Assembly (NCBI GenBank): GCA_019359325.1
Contig: JAHHHN010000001.1
Span: 186,001 to 250,000, forward strand
Direction: 5' to 3'
Length of the DNA stretch: 64,000 nt
Source of the DNA: Mojavia pulchra JT2-VF2
GTDB lineage: Bacteria > Cyanobacteriota > Cyanobacteriia > Cyanobacteriales > Nostocaceae
Shown here: positions 45,518 through 57,000 of the stretch, one piece after another
How the letters are laid out: the number at the start of each line of letters is the position of its first letter
Position numbering within the stretch: position 1 is the first letter of the stretch
Translations under genes and position numbers: made by a program
Notes under the pieces: generated by a model
The model's input: the letters and a program-made list of their open reading frames with translations, nothing else
The model's database searches: none
What the model was told of the DNA's origin: nothing

Positions 45518-47575
45518 TCATTGCCCAGTAATAGTCGGTAATGGCTCAAATGGTTGAGGCTCAGGAGCAGGCGCAGGATTGAGAAATTGCTGCCAAGTCC
45601 GAATTTGTTCTTGTGCCGCACGGTAAGCAGCACTACCTCTAGGAACTAACTTGGCAGTTTCAATGCCTCTATAAATATCCGACAGACCCTGAGAACGTGC
45701 TATCTCCAACAATTGTTGACTCCATTGATCAATAGCTACATTAGCATCCATACGTAAGATGTTACGCGCAGGCACACGCTCCGCTAGTCGCATTGCTTCA
45801 GTCAAAGCTTCTGGCGTGCCAATAAGTGCTGTTTCTCGTGCTTTCTGCCAGGTTTCGCGCGCCCGGATTTGTCCTTGCCAGTCATTTATAGCCGCTTGTG
45901 CTTCACCAGCAAGTGCCCGCCCTGATGATGAAATTTGTTGGGCTACACTAATAGCAGCAGGGAGGTTGCCAGTTTGAGCTAGGTCTCGTGCCTGATCCAA
46001 GTAGGGTTGGTCTTGAATTCGCTGAATTTTTGCCGTCCAAGTCCGAATTTTTCTTCGTGCTTCTGGATACAATGCACGACCATTACGAATTTGTCCAGCT
46101 TCCGCGATCGCCGCTTGCAAAGAGCTAACATCTTCTAACAGTGCTATCTGTTCGGCTCGCTCTAAGAAAGGTCGGTCTTGAATCGTCTCAACTTCGGCTT
46201 GCCAGCGTCCCAACTCCTGCCTAGCTTCTGTGGCTCTGGGGTTGCTACTAGGGATGAGCTGCACTTGAGCGATCGCTGCTGTTAAATCATTAACAGTTCC
46301 TTGGCTAGCCAGTATCCGGGCTTTTTCTAAGCGAGCAACATCTTCAATTTCTAGCTGCCAACGGGCAATTAGTTGTTGTGCTTTGTTATACACTGGTCTA
46401 GAAGAATCTATTTGTTGTGCCTGGGAGATTGCTGTCTCCAAACCGGAAACAGTACCTATCCATGCACTTCTTTGTGCCTCGGCCAAACTGATAAAGTCTT
46501 CGATTTGGGTTTGTAGCCCAGTGTTGTCAGGAATCTGTCTGACAATATCTAGTGCTGTATCAGCATCCCGCTTATCTAGCTTTGTCTGTGCTAACTCCAG
46601 CATTTTGCGTCCAAATGCAGGAATTGACTCTTGAGCTTTTTGATATACGTAACTACTCTGCCCAATCGACTCGGCTAGCTTGATAGCTTGCAGTAGATTA
46701 TCTACCACGCCACTTTTAGCTAAAGTCTCGGCTTTTGCTAACTTCTCTCCATCTTCCCGCGCTGTAGCAATGAGGCGATTCAATTCATCGTACTTAGTAC
46801 TCGCCCAATATTTATTGTCTACACGCAGCAATTTGGCAGATAGCATAAACGCCGATTGCCAATGTCTTTGCCGCAGTTCGTCTTCCGCTTGCTGGTAAAT
46901 TTCTTCTCCCTTCGACCAGATCGACTGCCATTTGTTAATTTGCTCTTCTACTGTTTGATAAGCAGGGAGATCATCAGGTATCTTACGAGCAGTAGCGATC
47001 GCCTCGTCTAAGTTCCCTGTTTGAAAACTTTGATCAGCCAGTTGCAAAATATCCCGCGACCATCGTTCTAAAAAACGATCAGCTTCTCCACGCAGTGGGT
47101 GATTTTGTGGCAGCTGCTTCACTAGCCCAATAGCTTGCAGTAAGTCATTTACCGTTTGTTTAGAAGCTGCCAACTGAGCACAGTGTAGCCGCACAGACTC
47201 ACTAGCTAATGGCCAAAAAATTGTTGGGCAGTTAGGTGCAGCTGGCAACTTTAGTAGCATTGACATTGCCAGGAATCCTATACCGCCAGGAATCAACGTC
47301 AATAATACTAACCACAACACCCAGTTTTGCATCCAGCGTGGCAATTTACTGGAAATCTTATTGGGTGAAACAGTTTGTCCTGTTTGATTATTAAAAGGCA
47401 GTCCTTCGGAGTTGTTCTGTGTTTGCTGCTTCACTGACTTAGAGTTAGAACCAGTAGCTGGAATACCAAATAAGCGATTTTTCCCGAATTTTTGTGTTCG
47501 GGGTAGTTTTGTCATTTTATCTGGATCTCTAGCCTTGGCTTGGGACCAACTATCTGGAATATCCCGCTCGGTCAT
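45518..47575 (-). CDS. Large membrane-anchored helical-repeat protein
   Basis: 685 residues. A basic cytosolic N terminus (about 80 residues), one membrane helix (WVLWLVLLTLIPGGIGFLAM, about 85-108), then a long outside or soluble part made of repeated helical units of about 75 residues: for example ARILASQGTVNDLTAAIAQV with a following ARQELGRWQAEVE, and similar copies with LAQTGNLPAAISVAQQI. It has a Pro-rich tail. Such proteins occur across cyanobacteria, usually annotated loosely as chromosome-segregation ATPases, but no P loop is present, so that name is not supported. Function unknown. Confidence 0.75.
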   Translation of the reverse strand: MTERDIPDSWSQAKARDPDKMTKLPRTQKFGKNRLFGIPATGSNSKSVKQQTQNNSEGLPFNNQTGQTVSPNKISSKLPRWMQNWVLWLVLLTLIPGGIGFLAMSMLLKLPAAPNCPTIFWPLASESVRLHCAQLAASKQTVNDLLQAIGLVKQLPQNHPLRGEADRFLERWSRDILQLADQSFQTGNLDEAIATARKIPDDLPAYQTVEEQINKWQSIWSKGEEIYQQAEDELRQRHWQSAFMLSAKLLRVDNKYWASTKYDELNRLIATAREDGEKLAKAETLAKSGVVDNLLQAIKLAESIGQSSYVYQKAQESIPAFGRKMLELAQTKLDKRDADTALDIVRQIPDNTGLQTQIEDFISLAEAQRSAWIGTVSGLETAISQAQQIDSSRPVYNKAQQLIARWQLEIEDVARLEKARILASQGTVNDLTAAIAQVQLIPSSNPRATEARQELGRWQAEVETIQDRPFLERAEQIALLEDVSSLQAAIAEAGQIRNGRALYPEARRKIRTWTAKIQRIQDQPYLDQARDLAQTGNLPAAISVAQQISSSGRALAGEAQAAINDWQGQIRARETWQKARETALIGTPEALTEAMRLAERVPARNILRMDANVAIDQWSQQLLEIARSQGLSDIYRGIETAKLVPRGSAAYRAAQEQIRTWQQFLNPAPAPEPQPFEPLPTITGQ

Positions 47576-47728
47576 CTCTCACACCAAAATAATTGAATAG
47601 CGATCTGTTTTAGATCGATAATTCCATCGTTGCCATAGTAACTTTCTCATCATTAAAAAGCTACCCGTTTTATTATCTATCTCCACAGATACCATTAACA
47701 ATCTCAAAAATTAGTGTTAGTTTATACC

Positions 47729-48634
47729 TTATCCCGAAACTGAGGATTCTGCCTGCAAATCGACAATTAGCTGAGCTAGTTGCTCACTACTAGCTTGATA
47801 AACTCGGCCACAAAAGTCGCAGGTTGCTTCAGCACCATCATCTTTAACAATCATATCTTGCAGTTCGGCTTCTCCCAAAATCTTTAATGCCCCCAGCACG
47901 CGGTCAAACGAGCAACCACAGTGAAAGCGTAGCATTTGGCTTTCAGGAAATATTGCCAGCCCCATATCTCCCAGCAGATCATTAAATATTTCTGTTAAAG
48001 TCTTGCCTGCTTGCAACAATGGTGTAAATCCCGATAAAGCAGCCACCCGTGATTCTAAGGTTGCTACTAAAGCTTCGTCTCTGGCAGCTTTAGGCAACAC
48101 TTGTACTAATAACCCGCCAGCGGCTGTGACTCCACTTGCTCCAACGAACACGCCTAGAACCAGAGCCGAAGGTGTTTGTTCAGAGTTCACCAAGTAATGA
48201 GCCACATCATCGCCAATTTCACCAGAAACGAGTTCCACCGTACTAGAGTAAGGATAACCGTAACCAATATCTCGGACAACGTAGAGGTAGCCGCTACCAA
48301 CTGCACCACCAACGTCCAGCTTACCTTTAGCATTTGGAGGCAATTCTACAGATGGGTTTGCTACATAGCCGCGGACTGTTCCATCTAGCCCTGCATCTAC
48401 CAAGATACCGCCCAAAGGTCCATCACCCTTTACCCGGACGTTGACCCTAGATCCAGATCGCTTCATACTAGAAGCCATCAACAAACCTGCTGCCATAGTC
48501 CGACCCAGTGCAGCTGTTGCCACATAGGATAGCTTGTGGCGTTGCCGTGCTTCTTCTGTTAGGCGTGTAGTTATAACACCTACTGCTCGAATTCCACCCT
48601 CGGCTGCGGTGGCCCGAATTAACTGATCCGCCAT
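47729..48634 (-). CDS. hslO: Redox-regulated chaperone Hsp33
   Basis: 301 residues. Hsp33 is activated by oxidation and unfolding of its zinc-binding C terminus. The four Cys are present as CGCSFDRV and CDFCGRVY (CxC...CxxC), with a normal-length N-terminal core (RVNVRVKGDGPLGGILVDAG and AAGGLLVQVLPKA). Start ATG 48634, MADQLIRATA. Fits oxidative stress defence in a photosynthetic cell. Single gene, divergent from the next. Confidence 0.96.
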   Translation of the reverse strand: MADQLIRATAAEGGIRAVGVITTRLTEEARQRHKLSYVATAALGRTMAAGLLMASSMKRSGSRVNVRVKGDGPLGGILVDAGLDGTVRGYVANPSVELPPNAKGKLDVGGAVGSGYLYVVRDIGYGYPYSSTVELVSGEIGDDVAHYLVNSEQTPSALVLGVFVGASGVTAAGGLLVQVLPKAARDEALVATLESRVAALSGFTPLLQAGKTLTEIFNDLLGDMGLAIFPESQMLRFHCGCSFDRVLGALKILGEAELQDMIVKDDGAEATCDFCGRVYQASSEQLAQLIVDLQAESSVSG

Positions 48635-48787
48635 GAAAACCTTACATTTCTTAACAACTTCACTTTCTCTATTCTAAGTTCTCAATTGGTAGAAAAGTGA
48701 CGTAGTAATAACCAGTATTGTATTTGCAATATTTGGCAATACAATTCATCAAGTGCAATGTCTGACCTCTAAAACCATCCTCGAAAA

Positions 48788-49174
48788 ATGCTGGGTAATT
48801 TTCAACAAAGCCAACTGCGGATAGAACTCGAATCCTCAGCAAGTGTCATTCACGACAGTCTGCTGCGTCCAGTGCAATTAGAAAAATGGCTTTTAGGGCA
48901 ACGCTTTGCTCCAGGAATGCCAGAACAACTACATCAAGGATTTGTATTTACTACTTGGACTGGGCTAATCCCGATTCATCATCAAGTGAACGTAGCAAAA
49001 TCCGACTGCTTACGCTTGCTACTAAGTGGAGGTATTGATGGGTTTCACGAATGGTACTGGGGAGAAGGTTGGGTACAGTCCCGCCTAGAAGGAGTGTCGA
49101 TTCTACCCATCAATTTGGGGCAAACTCTAAATTTGTTGAGTTTGCGTCAATTTTTGACGACTCAAAGGTCTTAA
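48788..49174 (+). CDS. Small protein, possibly SRPBCC-like
   Basis: 128 residues, no signal or membrane helix. The pattern RIELESSASVIHDSLLRPVQLEKW followed by beta-rich segments and the closing helix (GQTLNLLSLRQFLTTQ) resembles the START/SRPBCC helix-grip fold that binds hydrophobic ligands, but I am not certain. Trp/Tyr-rich GFHEWYWGEGWVQ is distinctive. Divergent from hslO, 153 bp apart. It is followed by a 296-bp spacer with no feature recognised. Confidence 0.6.
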   Translation: MLGNFQQSQLRIELESSASVIHDSLLRPVQLEKWLLGQRFAPGMPEQLHQGFVFTTWTGLIPIHHQVNVAKSDCLRLLLSGGIDGFHEWYWGEGWVQSRLEGVSILPINLGQTLNLLSLRQFLTTQRS

Positions 49175-49470
49175 ATCTACTGGGCAAGAAGGGGGACAAA
49201 ATATCATTCAAAAAACACTTTTAATATAATTGTCTCCCAATGTCCTTCTTATACCAATTTTCTCAATTACAGCTATAAATATTCTCTTCTACTTCCTTTG
49301 AAGTGCAAATACCTACGCCACCAGCCGCTGCACTTCTCGGCCTTGCCTATTTGTAACAACCTTAAACTATAAAAATATCGGTCAGTTCAAAACAATCTTT
49401 TGTTTTATTTCATTTATTTTCCCCAGGCTACTTTTAATGTCGTTATAAACATTGCCAAGCCTGCTGATTC

Positions 49471-49896
49471 TTACTTTGGCTTCACCACCAACACTGAACA
49501 ATTCGCTTCTTCCACCACTTGGCTACTAACAGAACCCTGAACAATTCGTGTCATACCAGTTAACCCACGACTGCCAATTACGATCAAGTCAGCGTTGTAG
49601 ATATTAGCCAGACGAATAATCTCGTCAGCAGGATCGCCGGTAACCAGTTCTAATTGACTTTTTACTGACAAATTTTCTTGGTAGGATTGCAGCTGTTTTT
49701 CAAGTTGGAAATAAGAAAATGTTGGTGACTCTGGCTGAGGACGATCAGCGGGTAGTTCCATCTCTGACTCTGGCGTAGGAAACACATGGCAGAGAATTAT
49801 TTTGCTGTCTTGTGACAGCACCAACTCGTCTAAAGTTTGAATTACTTTTTCTGCAATTTCCGAACCATCCAAAGCTACCAAAACATTTGTCAGCAC
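49471..49896 (-). CDS. Universal stress protein (UspA-like)
   Basis: 141 residues. Starts MLTNVLVALDGSEIAEKVI with the Asp that contacts adenine, and has the ATP-binding pattern G-x2-G-x9-G-S in IGSRGLTGMTRIVQGSVSSQ. It is therefore likely of the ATP-binding subclass. Residues 50-75 form an acidic, Pro-rich insertion (PTPESEMELPADRPQPES). Single domain, cytosolic. No linked gene explains its stimulus. Confidence 0.94.
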   Translation of the reverse strand: MLTNVLVALDGSEIAEKVIQTLDELVLSQDSKIILCHVFPTPESEMELPADRPQPESPTFSYFQLEKQLQSYQENLSVKSQLELVTGDPADEIIRLANIYNADLIVIGSRGLTGMTRIVQGSVSSQVVEEANCSVLVVKPK

Positions 49897-50070
49897 GCTT
49901 TTGTCTCCTAAAGAGTAGACCCCTTAAATAAATACCTGGTGAAGGTTATTAGCAGCTACACCAACAATTTCCCTGTGTGAACCGAGTGTATATTGTATAT
50001 TCCAAACTTTTAGTTTGAAGTGAATGAGTAACTTTAGCTAAAAGTATACGGAAAAATTAACCATTCTAAA

Positions 50071-51372
50071 TCACTCTTCCTGCTGAATTCGACGTCGTAC
50101 TGAATCGGCATGGGAGGGTAGATCCTCTGCTGTTGCTAGCACGTCAATTGCACCTGCTACCTTTTGCAGTGCGGTTTGTGAGTATTGGATAATACTGGAG
50201 TGCTTGAGGAAAGTTTCAACGCCCAATGCTGAAGTATAGCGGGCAGCACCAGAAGTGGGCAGAGTGTGATTAGGCCCTGCTAAATACTGTCCTACTGCTT
50301 CTGGTGTAGAGTTACCTAAAAAGATCGCTCCAGCATGGCGAATCTCTGACAGTAATGCCCAAGGGTCTTTAATTTCTAATTTTAGGTGTTCGGGGGCAAA
50401 TTCATTTGATAGTTCTGCTGCTGCTTCCAAAGATTCCACAATCACAATCAAGCCATAGTGGGCGATCGCTTTTTCTGTGTCTATCCGTCGTGGGTGATCT
50501 ACCAATTGTCTTTCTACGGCTACTTGTGCGTTTTTTGCTACGGCAGCATCCGTAGTCAACAAAATAGCTGCCGCCATTGGATCGTGTTCAGCTTGTGCCA
50601 ACAAGTCAGCGGCAATATGCACGGGATTTGCAGTTTCATCAGCAATAATTAGCATTTCACCAGAGCCTGCCAAAGAATCAATGCCCACAGTGCCGTAGAC
50701 TAATTTTTTAGCCAAGGTGACATAAATGTTGCCAGGGCCAGTAATTATATTTACTTTCGGAATTGTTTCAGTACCGTAAGCTAAAGCGGCGATCGCTTGC
50801 GCTCCTCCGACGCGATAAATTTCTTGTACATTTGCTTCTTGAGCGGCTACCAACACAGCAGGATGAATTGCTTTTCCTACTCCAGGAGGTGTCACCATCA
50901 CTACGCGAGGTACACCAGCTATCTTTGCCGGAATCGCATTCATTAATACCGTACTGGGATAGGCGGCGCGACCACCAGGTACATATAAGCCTGCTCGGTC
51001 AACGGGAGTGTAACGTTTGCCCAGCACTATATCATCATCGCCAAAGTGTACCCAGCTTTTCGGCACTCGCTGACGGTGAAAAGCTTCAATTTGTTGGCAA
51101 GCTAGCCGAATTGCCTGGAGCAACTCCTTCGACACCTGTTGGTAAGCTGCATCCAGTTCAGAGCCTGTGACACGAAGTTCCTCTGGTCTGAGAGTTTGGT
51201 TGTCAAATTCGGCTGTGTAATGCAATACAGCTTTGTTGCCTTGGCGCTTCACTGCTTGCAACACTTCTCGCACCGTTGCTTCTTTGTGAAGCACCTGTTC
51301 GTCATGGGTGCGATCGCAGATACGTTGTAGTTCTGCTCTGACGTCTGCCTGCTGAGTAATGATTCGCAGCAT
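50071..51372 (-). CDS. hisD: Histidinol dehydrogenase
   Basis: 433 residues. Catalyses the last two steps of histidine synthesis, histidinol to histidine, using NAD and zinc. Zinc ligands fit LLAQAEHDPMAA (Gln, His) and AGPNHTLPTSGAAR (His), with GAIFLGNSTPEAVGQYL near the active site; the general base pair is in the NEFAPEHLKLEI segment. Length is normal. Start ATG 51372. Alone in the window, as his genes are scattered in cyanobacteria. It is divergent from rpsT across a 704-bp spacer. Confidence 0.96.
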   Translation of the reverse strand: MLRIITQQADVRAELQRICDRTHDEQVLHKEATVREVLQAVKRQGNKAVLHYTAEFDNQTLRPEELRVTGSELDAAYQQVSKELLQAIRLACQQIEAFHRQRVPKSWVHFGDDDIVLGKRYTPVDRAGLYVPGGRAAYPSTVLMNAIPAKIAGVPRVVMVTPPGVGKAIHPAVLVAAQEANVQEIYRVGGAQAIAALAYGTETIPKVNIITGPGNIYVTLAKKLVYGTVGIDSLAGSGEMLIIADETANPVHIAADLLAQAEHDPMAAAILLTTDAAVAKNAQVAVERQLVDHPRRIDTEKAIAHYGLIVIVESLEAAAELSNEFAPEHLKLEIKDPWALLSEIRHAGAIFLGNSTPEAVGQYLAGPNHTLPTSGAARYTSALGVETFLKHSSIIQYSQTALQKVAGAIDVLATAEDLPSHADSVRRRIQQEE

Positions 51373-52076
51373 GGAGTAAGGACAATGCCAAAATTAGAAT
51401 ATTCCCGCCTGAGAATCAGTCTTGCTCTTTACCAAAAGAGGTGCTGAGCTTCAGTCTAATTCTCTTTTCTAGCTTAACCTGGATTTTTTTGATACTCCCA
51501 AGGTTCTACCACATGGGTTGCTTTAAAAGGCAACTTAACTGCTCAGTCCGATAAGCCTCGGCTGGCTTTCGATAAAGCTAGAAGTTCCAATTCCTGCTAA
51601 CCTTTCAATCCCCCATCAAGTTCATACCAGGATCTATATGGTGTGTTTACACATCCAGTCACCCTGGAGCGAGAATGGGTTGACATTTGAGTATATTTTC
51701 TAGTTATTTGCTTTTAATGGCTAGAATGTGTATAGATACGAAATTTAGAGTTTTTACACATTCAAAACCTGAACTTCAGCTACTTACAGTTACTTCTTGG
51801 TTTAGAGAAGGGCTGCATTAGCACTCACATCGCTGGCTCAACTAGTAATGAGCTAGGGTTATTATTTAGTTAGATTAACTTATATTAACGCATTTCCCAG
51901 GCTGACGGTACATCAAGTGTGTGAATGCCAGTTAGTTTTTCTGCCGATACTCAAAACAGGTGTTGAAAAAACTTCAAAGCGAGATTTTTTCGCAAATCCT
52001 AACATTGGCAATATGGATGCTATATTAGTAAGTCTAGTAGTGTGTGTACATATTAATAGTCTTTTTGGAACTGACT
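51373..52076. other. 704-bp spacer between hisD and rpsT
   Basis: Divergent spacer. No credible gene. TTGACA occurs near 51679 with a TATATT-like stretch some 10 bases on, too close for a standard promoter. The rpsT leader could be long. Confidence 0.4.
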
Positions 52077-52373
52077 GTGGCGAATACAAAGTCTGCTCTC
52101 AAGCGCGCCGAAATCGCAGAACGTAATCGACTGCGTAATAAAGCATACAAATCAGCAGTAAAAACGCTGATGAAGAAGTACCTGAATGCGGTAGAAGTCT
52201 ATGCAGCTAATCCTACCCCAGAATCAAATCAAGAAGTACAAGCTCGATTATCTGAGGCTTACAGCAAAATCGACAAAGCTGTTAAACGGGGTGTTCTTCA
52301 CCCCAACAATGGGGCGAGGAAAAAGTCAAAATTGGCTCAGAGACTCAAACCACTAGTACAAACAGCACAGTAG
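52077..52373 (+). CDS. rpsT: Ribosomal protein S20
   Basis: 98 residues, typical bS20: [20 protein letters not shown] at the start, then [20 protein letters not shown] and [20 protein letters not shown] place the start at GTG 52077, since S20 proteins begin (M)ANxKSA; further upstream codons are not conserved. Binds 16S rRNA early in small-subunit assembly. It heads the rpsT-tatD-rpoB-rpoC1-rpoC2 cluster known in cyanobacteria. Confidence 0.96.
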   Translation: MANTKSALKRAEIAERNRLRNKAYKSAVKTLMKKYLNAVEVYAANPTPESNQEVQARLSEAYSKIDKAVKRGVLHPNNGARKKSKLAQRLKPLVQTAQ

Positions 52374-52423
52374 CCATTAATCATTAGTCTTTAGCTTGAG
52401 CCTAAGGACTAATAACTAATGGC
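52373..52423. repeat. Long hairpin between rpsT and tatD
   Basis: Outer arms GCCATTA/TAATGGC (52373-52379, 52417-52423) and inner arms ATTAGTCTTTAG/CTAAGGACTAAT (52383-52394, 52402-52413, with one wobble pair). No T run. It may attenuate or stabilise the rpsT mRNA. Confidence 0.7.
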
Positions 52424-52449
52424 TCTTGACTAAAGTCATTTGACATAAG

Positions 52450-53235
52450 ATGCAGCTAATTGACACCCACGTTCATATTAACTTTGACGTTTTCCAGCAG
52501 GATTTAGCATCAGTGCGATCGCGATGGCAAGAAGCAGGCGTAGTGCATTTAGTACATTCCTGCGTTGAACCATCAGAATTTTCCAGTATCCAAGCCATAG
52601 CACACCAATTTCCCGAACTCAGCTTTGCAGTGGGATTGCATCCTTTAGATGCCCATCAATGGAATAGCGATACAGGTGATAAAATTTTATCCCTGGCTCG
52701 TTCTGACTCGAAAGTAGTAGCAATGGGAGAAATGGGGCTGGACTTGTACAAAGCCGATAACTATGAGCAGCAGCGCATGGTGTTTGAGGCGCAATTGGCA
52801 ATTGCATCTGAACTCAACTTACCCGTGATTATACATTGTCGTGATGCAGCACCACAGGTAAGAGAAGTATTGCAAGATTGGCAGGATAACAAAGGAAAGA
52901 AAGTGCGGGGTGTAATGCATTGTTGGGGCGGAACACCAGAGGAAGCCCAATGGTTTATCGACTTGGGCTTCTACATTAGCTTTAGTGGGACAGTAACATT
53001 CAAAAACGCTAAGCTTATACAATCTTCGGCTGTGATGGTGAGGAGCGATCGCTTGCTAATTGAAACAGACTGCCCTTTTCTAGCCCCAGTGCCCAAACGA
53101 GGCGTAGGCAGGAATGAACCTGCCTACGTCCTTTATGTAGCAGAGCAATTAGCCAAATTGCGTGGAGAAACGGTAGAAACTATTGCTGCTCAAACTACCC
53201 AAAATGCTTGTGAATTATTTGGTCTAATAATATAA
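52450..53235 (+). CDS. tatD: TatD-family metal-dependent DNase
   Basis: 261 residues, amidohydrolase TIM barrel. Metal ligands are in DTHVHINFD (HxH), [26 protein letters not shown] and [11 protein letters not shown]. TatD proteins are 3'-5' exonucleases involved in DNA repair or degradation. Next to rpsT (76 bp upstream) and upstream of rpoB, its usual place in cyanobacteria. Full length with a normal start ATG. Confidence 0.95.
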   Translation: MQLIDTHVHINFDVFQQDLASVRSRWQEAGVVHLVHSCVEPSEFSSIQAIAHQFPELSFAVGLHPLDAHQWNSDTGDKILSLARSDSKVVAMGEMGLDLYKADNYEQQRMVFEAQLAIASELNLPVIIHCRDAAPQVREVLQDWQDNKGKKVRGVMHCWGGTPEEAQWFIDLGFYISFSGTVTFKNAKLIQSSAVMVRSDRLLIETDCPFLAPVPKRGVGRNEPAYVLYVAEQLAKLRGETVETIAAQTTQNACELFGLII

Positions 53236-54034
53236 AGCGTAGCTGTAGTTGCATCAGTTGTGGTAAAAAAATAAAACACTAGGAGGACGAAAATATGCTA
53301 AAATTATTTCCTCCAAAACACTTTGCTTGCGCCATAATGATAAAGGAAGGATCTTAGAACTTCTAAGCTTGATTATGTATTGTTATTGACTTGAGCGTGC
53401 CGATTGGAGATTTGCGATTTTTGATGTGGGATGAAATTCTTCAATCCAAAACTATACGACCATCCTCCTATCTCTACAAGCGGATGCCCTAAGTACACGA
53501 CTAAGCCTAACAATATAGGTTGAGCTAGACACTTTGAGAAAATCGTCTTTTCCGTATTTAACCTATAGAAAATTGTTAAACGTAATTGCCTTGTGAGTAC
53601 CACCCAGCAAAATAAAGCCATACTGATTCAGAGTTGGTTAGACAACACTCATTTGTTTAGTCTTAGGATATTACCGTGAGTAAAAATACAGAGGGGTACT
53701 GAAGATACAACAGTATAAAGCTGCGTAGGCTAATTAACGCGCTTTTGGAGGGGACGTGAGGAAAGCCAAATCAATTCAAGACTATCTTAACCATCTGCTT
53801 TTGAAGAATCAACACAGTAGCTGGTTTTTGATAATCATTGCCCTCTCATCAGGGGCGCTTACCCCCTTGTCAAAATAGCACTTTCCAGCTTTAATTTCTG
53901 CGTTTGCCCGCACCTCTAGATAGAAGGTGGTGTTAGGAGAAGTTCCCAAACAGCTAAGGACACTGGCTGGCGGTGGGAAACGTAAAAAAGGAGTGTCCAA
54001 GGGTAAGTTTAACCAGGTTGACAAAGGTAGAGGC
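53236..54034. other. 799-bp region upstream of rpoB
   Basis: No gene supported. Near 53235-53355 it contains AGGAGGACG stretches and short repeats; 53745-53800 is purine-rich. The rpoB promoter and a long leader should be here. An 82-codon minus-strand frame (53373-53621) has no recognisable features. Confidence 0.45.
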
Positions 54035-57000
54035 ATGACTAACGAAACATATATGGAACCCGCCTTTCTGTTGCCCGACTTGATTGAAATCCAGCGTTCC
54101 AGCTTCCGTTGGTTTTTAGAAGAAGGGCTAATAGAAGAACTCAACTCCTTTAGTCCGATCACAGACTACACTGGCAAACTAGAACTGCACTTTTTAGGGC
54201 ATAACTACAAACTCAAAGAGCCAAAGTACAGCGTCGAAGAAGCCAAACGGCGGGATAGCACTTATGCAGTGCAAATGTATGTCCCCACGCGCTTGCTCAA
54301 CAAAGAAACAGGGGACATTAAAGAACAAGAAGTATTTATCGGCGATCTACCTTTAATGACCGATCGCGGCACGTTTATTATTAACGGAGCCGAGCGAGTA
54401 ATCGTCAACCAAATTGTGCGATCACCTGGGGTTTACTACAAATCAGAAATCGACAAAAACGGACGGCGTACTTATTCGGCCAGCTTAATTCCCAACCGGG
54501 GGGCATGGCTGAAATTTGAAACAGACCGTAACGATTTGGTGTGGGTACGAATTGATAAAACCCGGAAACTTTCAGCGCAAGTACTCCTGAAGGCTCTAGG
54601 TTTATCAGACAACGAAATCTTCGATGCCTTACGCCACCCCGAATATTTCCAAAAAACCATCGAGAAAGAAGGGCAATTTTCTGAAGAAGAAGCCTTGATG
54701 GAGTTGTATCGCAAACTGCGTCCAGGTGAACCCCCAACAGTATTAGGTGGGCAACAGCTGTTAGATTCCCGTTTCTTCGATCCCAAACGTTACGATTTGG
54801 GTCGTGTAGGACGGTATAAGCTCAACAAAAAATTACGGCTGTCTGTCCCCGATACCATGCGCGTACTGACTCCTGGGGACATCTTGGCAGCAGTCGACTA
54901 CCTAATTAACTTGGAATATGACATCGGTAATATTGACGATATTGACCACTTGGGGAATCGCCGAGTGCGAAGTGTTGGTGAACTGTTGCAAAACCAAGTA
55001 CGGGTAGGCTTAAACCGCCTAGAGAGAATAATTCGGGAACGGATGACCGTATCCGACGCGGAAGTTCTTACCCCAGCTTCCTTAGTCAACCCCAAACCGT
55101 TAGTAGCGGCGATTAAAGAATTTTTTGGCTCCAGCCAATTAAGTCAGTTCATGGATCAAACTAATCCCTTAGCAGAACTGACTCACAAACGCCGCCTTTC
55201 TGCCCTTGGCCCTGGTGGACTAACTAGAGAACGGGCTGGCTTTGCTGTACGGGATATTCACCCCAGCCACTACGGACGGATTTGCCCGATTGAAACCCCA
55301 GAAGGCCCCAACGCTGGTTTGATTGGCTCTTTGGCAACCCATGCCAGAGTTAACCAATACGGCTTTTTGGAAACACCTTTTAGACCAGTGGAAAACGGGC
55401 GGGTGCGATTTGATGTACCGCCGGTTTACATGACAGCCGACGAAGAAGACGACTTGCGTACTGCTACTGGAGATGTGCCTGTAGATGAAAATGGCTACAT
55501 TAAAGGTCCACAAGTGCCAGTGCGTTATCGACAAGATTGGGCTACCACCACACCAGAGCAAGTAGACTACGTAGCAGTATCTCCTGTACAGATTGTATCT
55601 GTAGCTACGAGTATGATTCCTTTCCTGGAGCATGACGACGCTAACCGGGCACTGATGGGTTCCAATATGCAACGGCAGGCAGTACCCCTGCTCAAACCAG
55701 AGCGTCCTTTAGTGGGAACCGGCTTAGAAGCCCAAGGAGCAAGGGACTCCGGGATGGTAATCGTATCCCGCACCGATGGCGATGTGGTTTATGTCGATGC
55801 TACAGAAATACGTGTACGAGTAAAGAACTCAAATTCAGAAATTAAGTACGCTCTTTCCAAGTATCAGCGCTCTAACCAAGACACCTGCCTCAACCAAAAA
55901 CCCCTCGTACGTACAGGCGAGCGTGTTGTTGCCGGTCAGGTGTTAGCTGATGGCTCCTCCACAGAAGGCGGAGAATTAGCCTTGGGTCAAAATATCGTCG
56001 TCGCTTATATGCCTTGGGAAGGCTACAACTACGAAGACGCGATTTTGATTTCCGAAAGATTAGTGCAGGATGATGTTTACACCTCAATTCACATTGAGAA
56101 ATATGAAATTGAGGCTAGACAAACGAAACTGGGCCCAGAAGAAATCACTAGAGAAATTCCCAACGTTGGGGAAGATGCCTTACGTCAGTTAGATGAGCAG
56201 GGAATAATTCGCATTGGGGCATGGGTAGAAGCTGGAGATATCTTAGTAGGAAAAGTTACACCTAAAGGTGAATCTGACCAACCCCCAGAAGAAAAACTGC
56301 TGCGGGCGATTTTCGGCGAAAAAGCACGGGATGTACGGGATAACTCCCTGCGAGTGCCTAACGGCGAAAAAGGGCGTGTTGTTGACGTGCGTCTGTTTAC
56401 TCGTGAGCAAGGGGATGAACTGCCACCAGGAGCCAACATGGTAGTCCGGGTGTATGTAGCGCAAAAGCGGAAAATTCAAGTAGGCGACAAAATGGCAGGA
56501 CGGCACGGCAACAAGGGAATTATTTCCCGAATATTGCCGCTGGAAGATATGCCTTACTTACCTGATGGTTCACCAGTAGATATCGTCCTCAACCCCTTGG
56601 GTGTACCTAGCCGGATGAATGTTGGGCAAGTGTTTGAGTGTCTTCTAGGATGGGCTGGCCAAAATCTAGGCGTGCGGTTTAAGATCACTCCCTTTGATGA
56701 AATGTATGGGGAAGAGTCTTCCCGCCGGATTGTCCATGGCAAATTGCAAGAAGCACGGGATGAAACCGGCAGGAATTGGGTATATAACCCTGATGAACCA
56801 GGTAAAATCATGGTGTTTGATGGTCGTACAGGCGAACCATTTGACCGACCTGTAACTGTGGGCGTAGCTTACATGTTGAAGCTAGTACATTTGGTTGATG
56901 ACAAAATCCACGCCCGGTCTACAGGGCCCTACTCCCTCGTTACTCAGCAACCCTTGGGTGGTAAAGCCCAGCAAGGTGGTCAGCGCTTCGGGGAAATGGA

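Noticed and set aside
45518-47575. Chromosome-segregation ATPase annotation for the 685-residue protein
   Set aside because: There is no Walker A or B motif; the sequence is a membrane helix plus helical repeats.
53373-53621. 82-codon minus-strand frame upstream of rpoB
   Set aside because: Hydrophobic patches but no motif or start signal; the region more likely holds the rpoB promoter.
53927-54034. Extended rpoB start
   Set aside because: The added 36 residues are basic and unlike RpoB N termini; ATG 54035 has a good upstream AGAGG and gives the conserved beginning.
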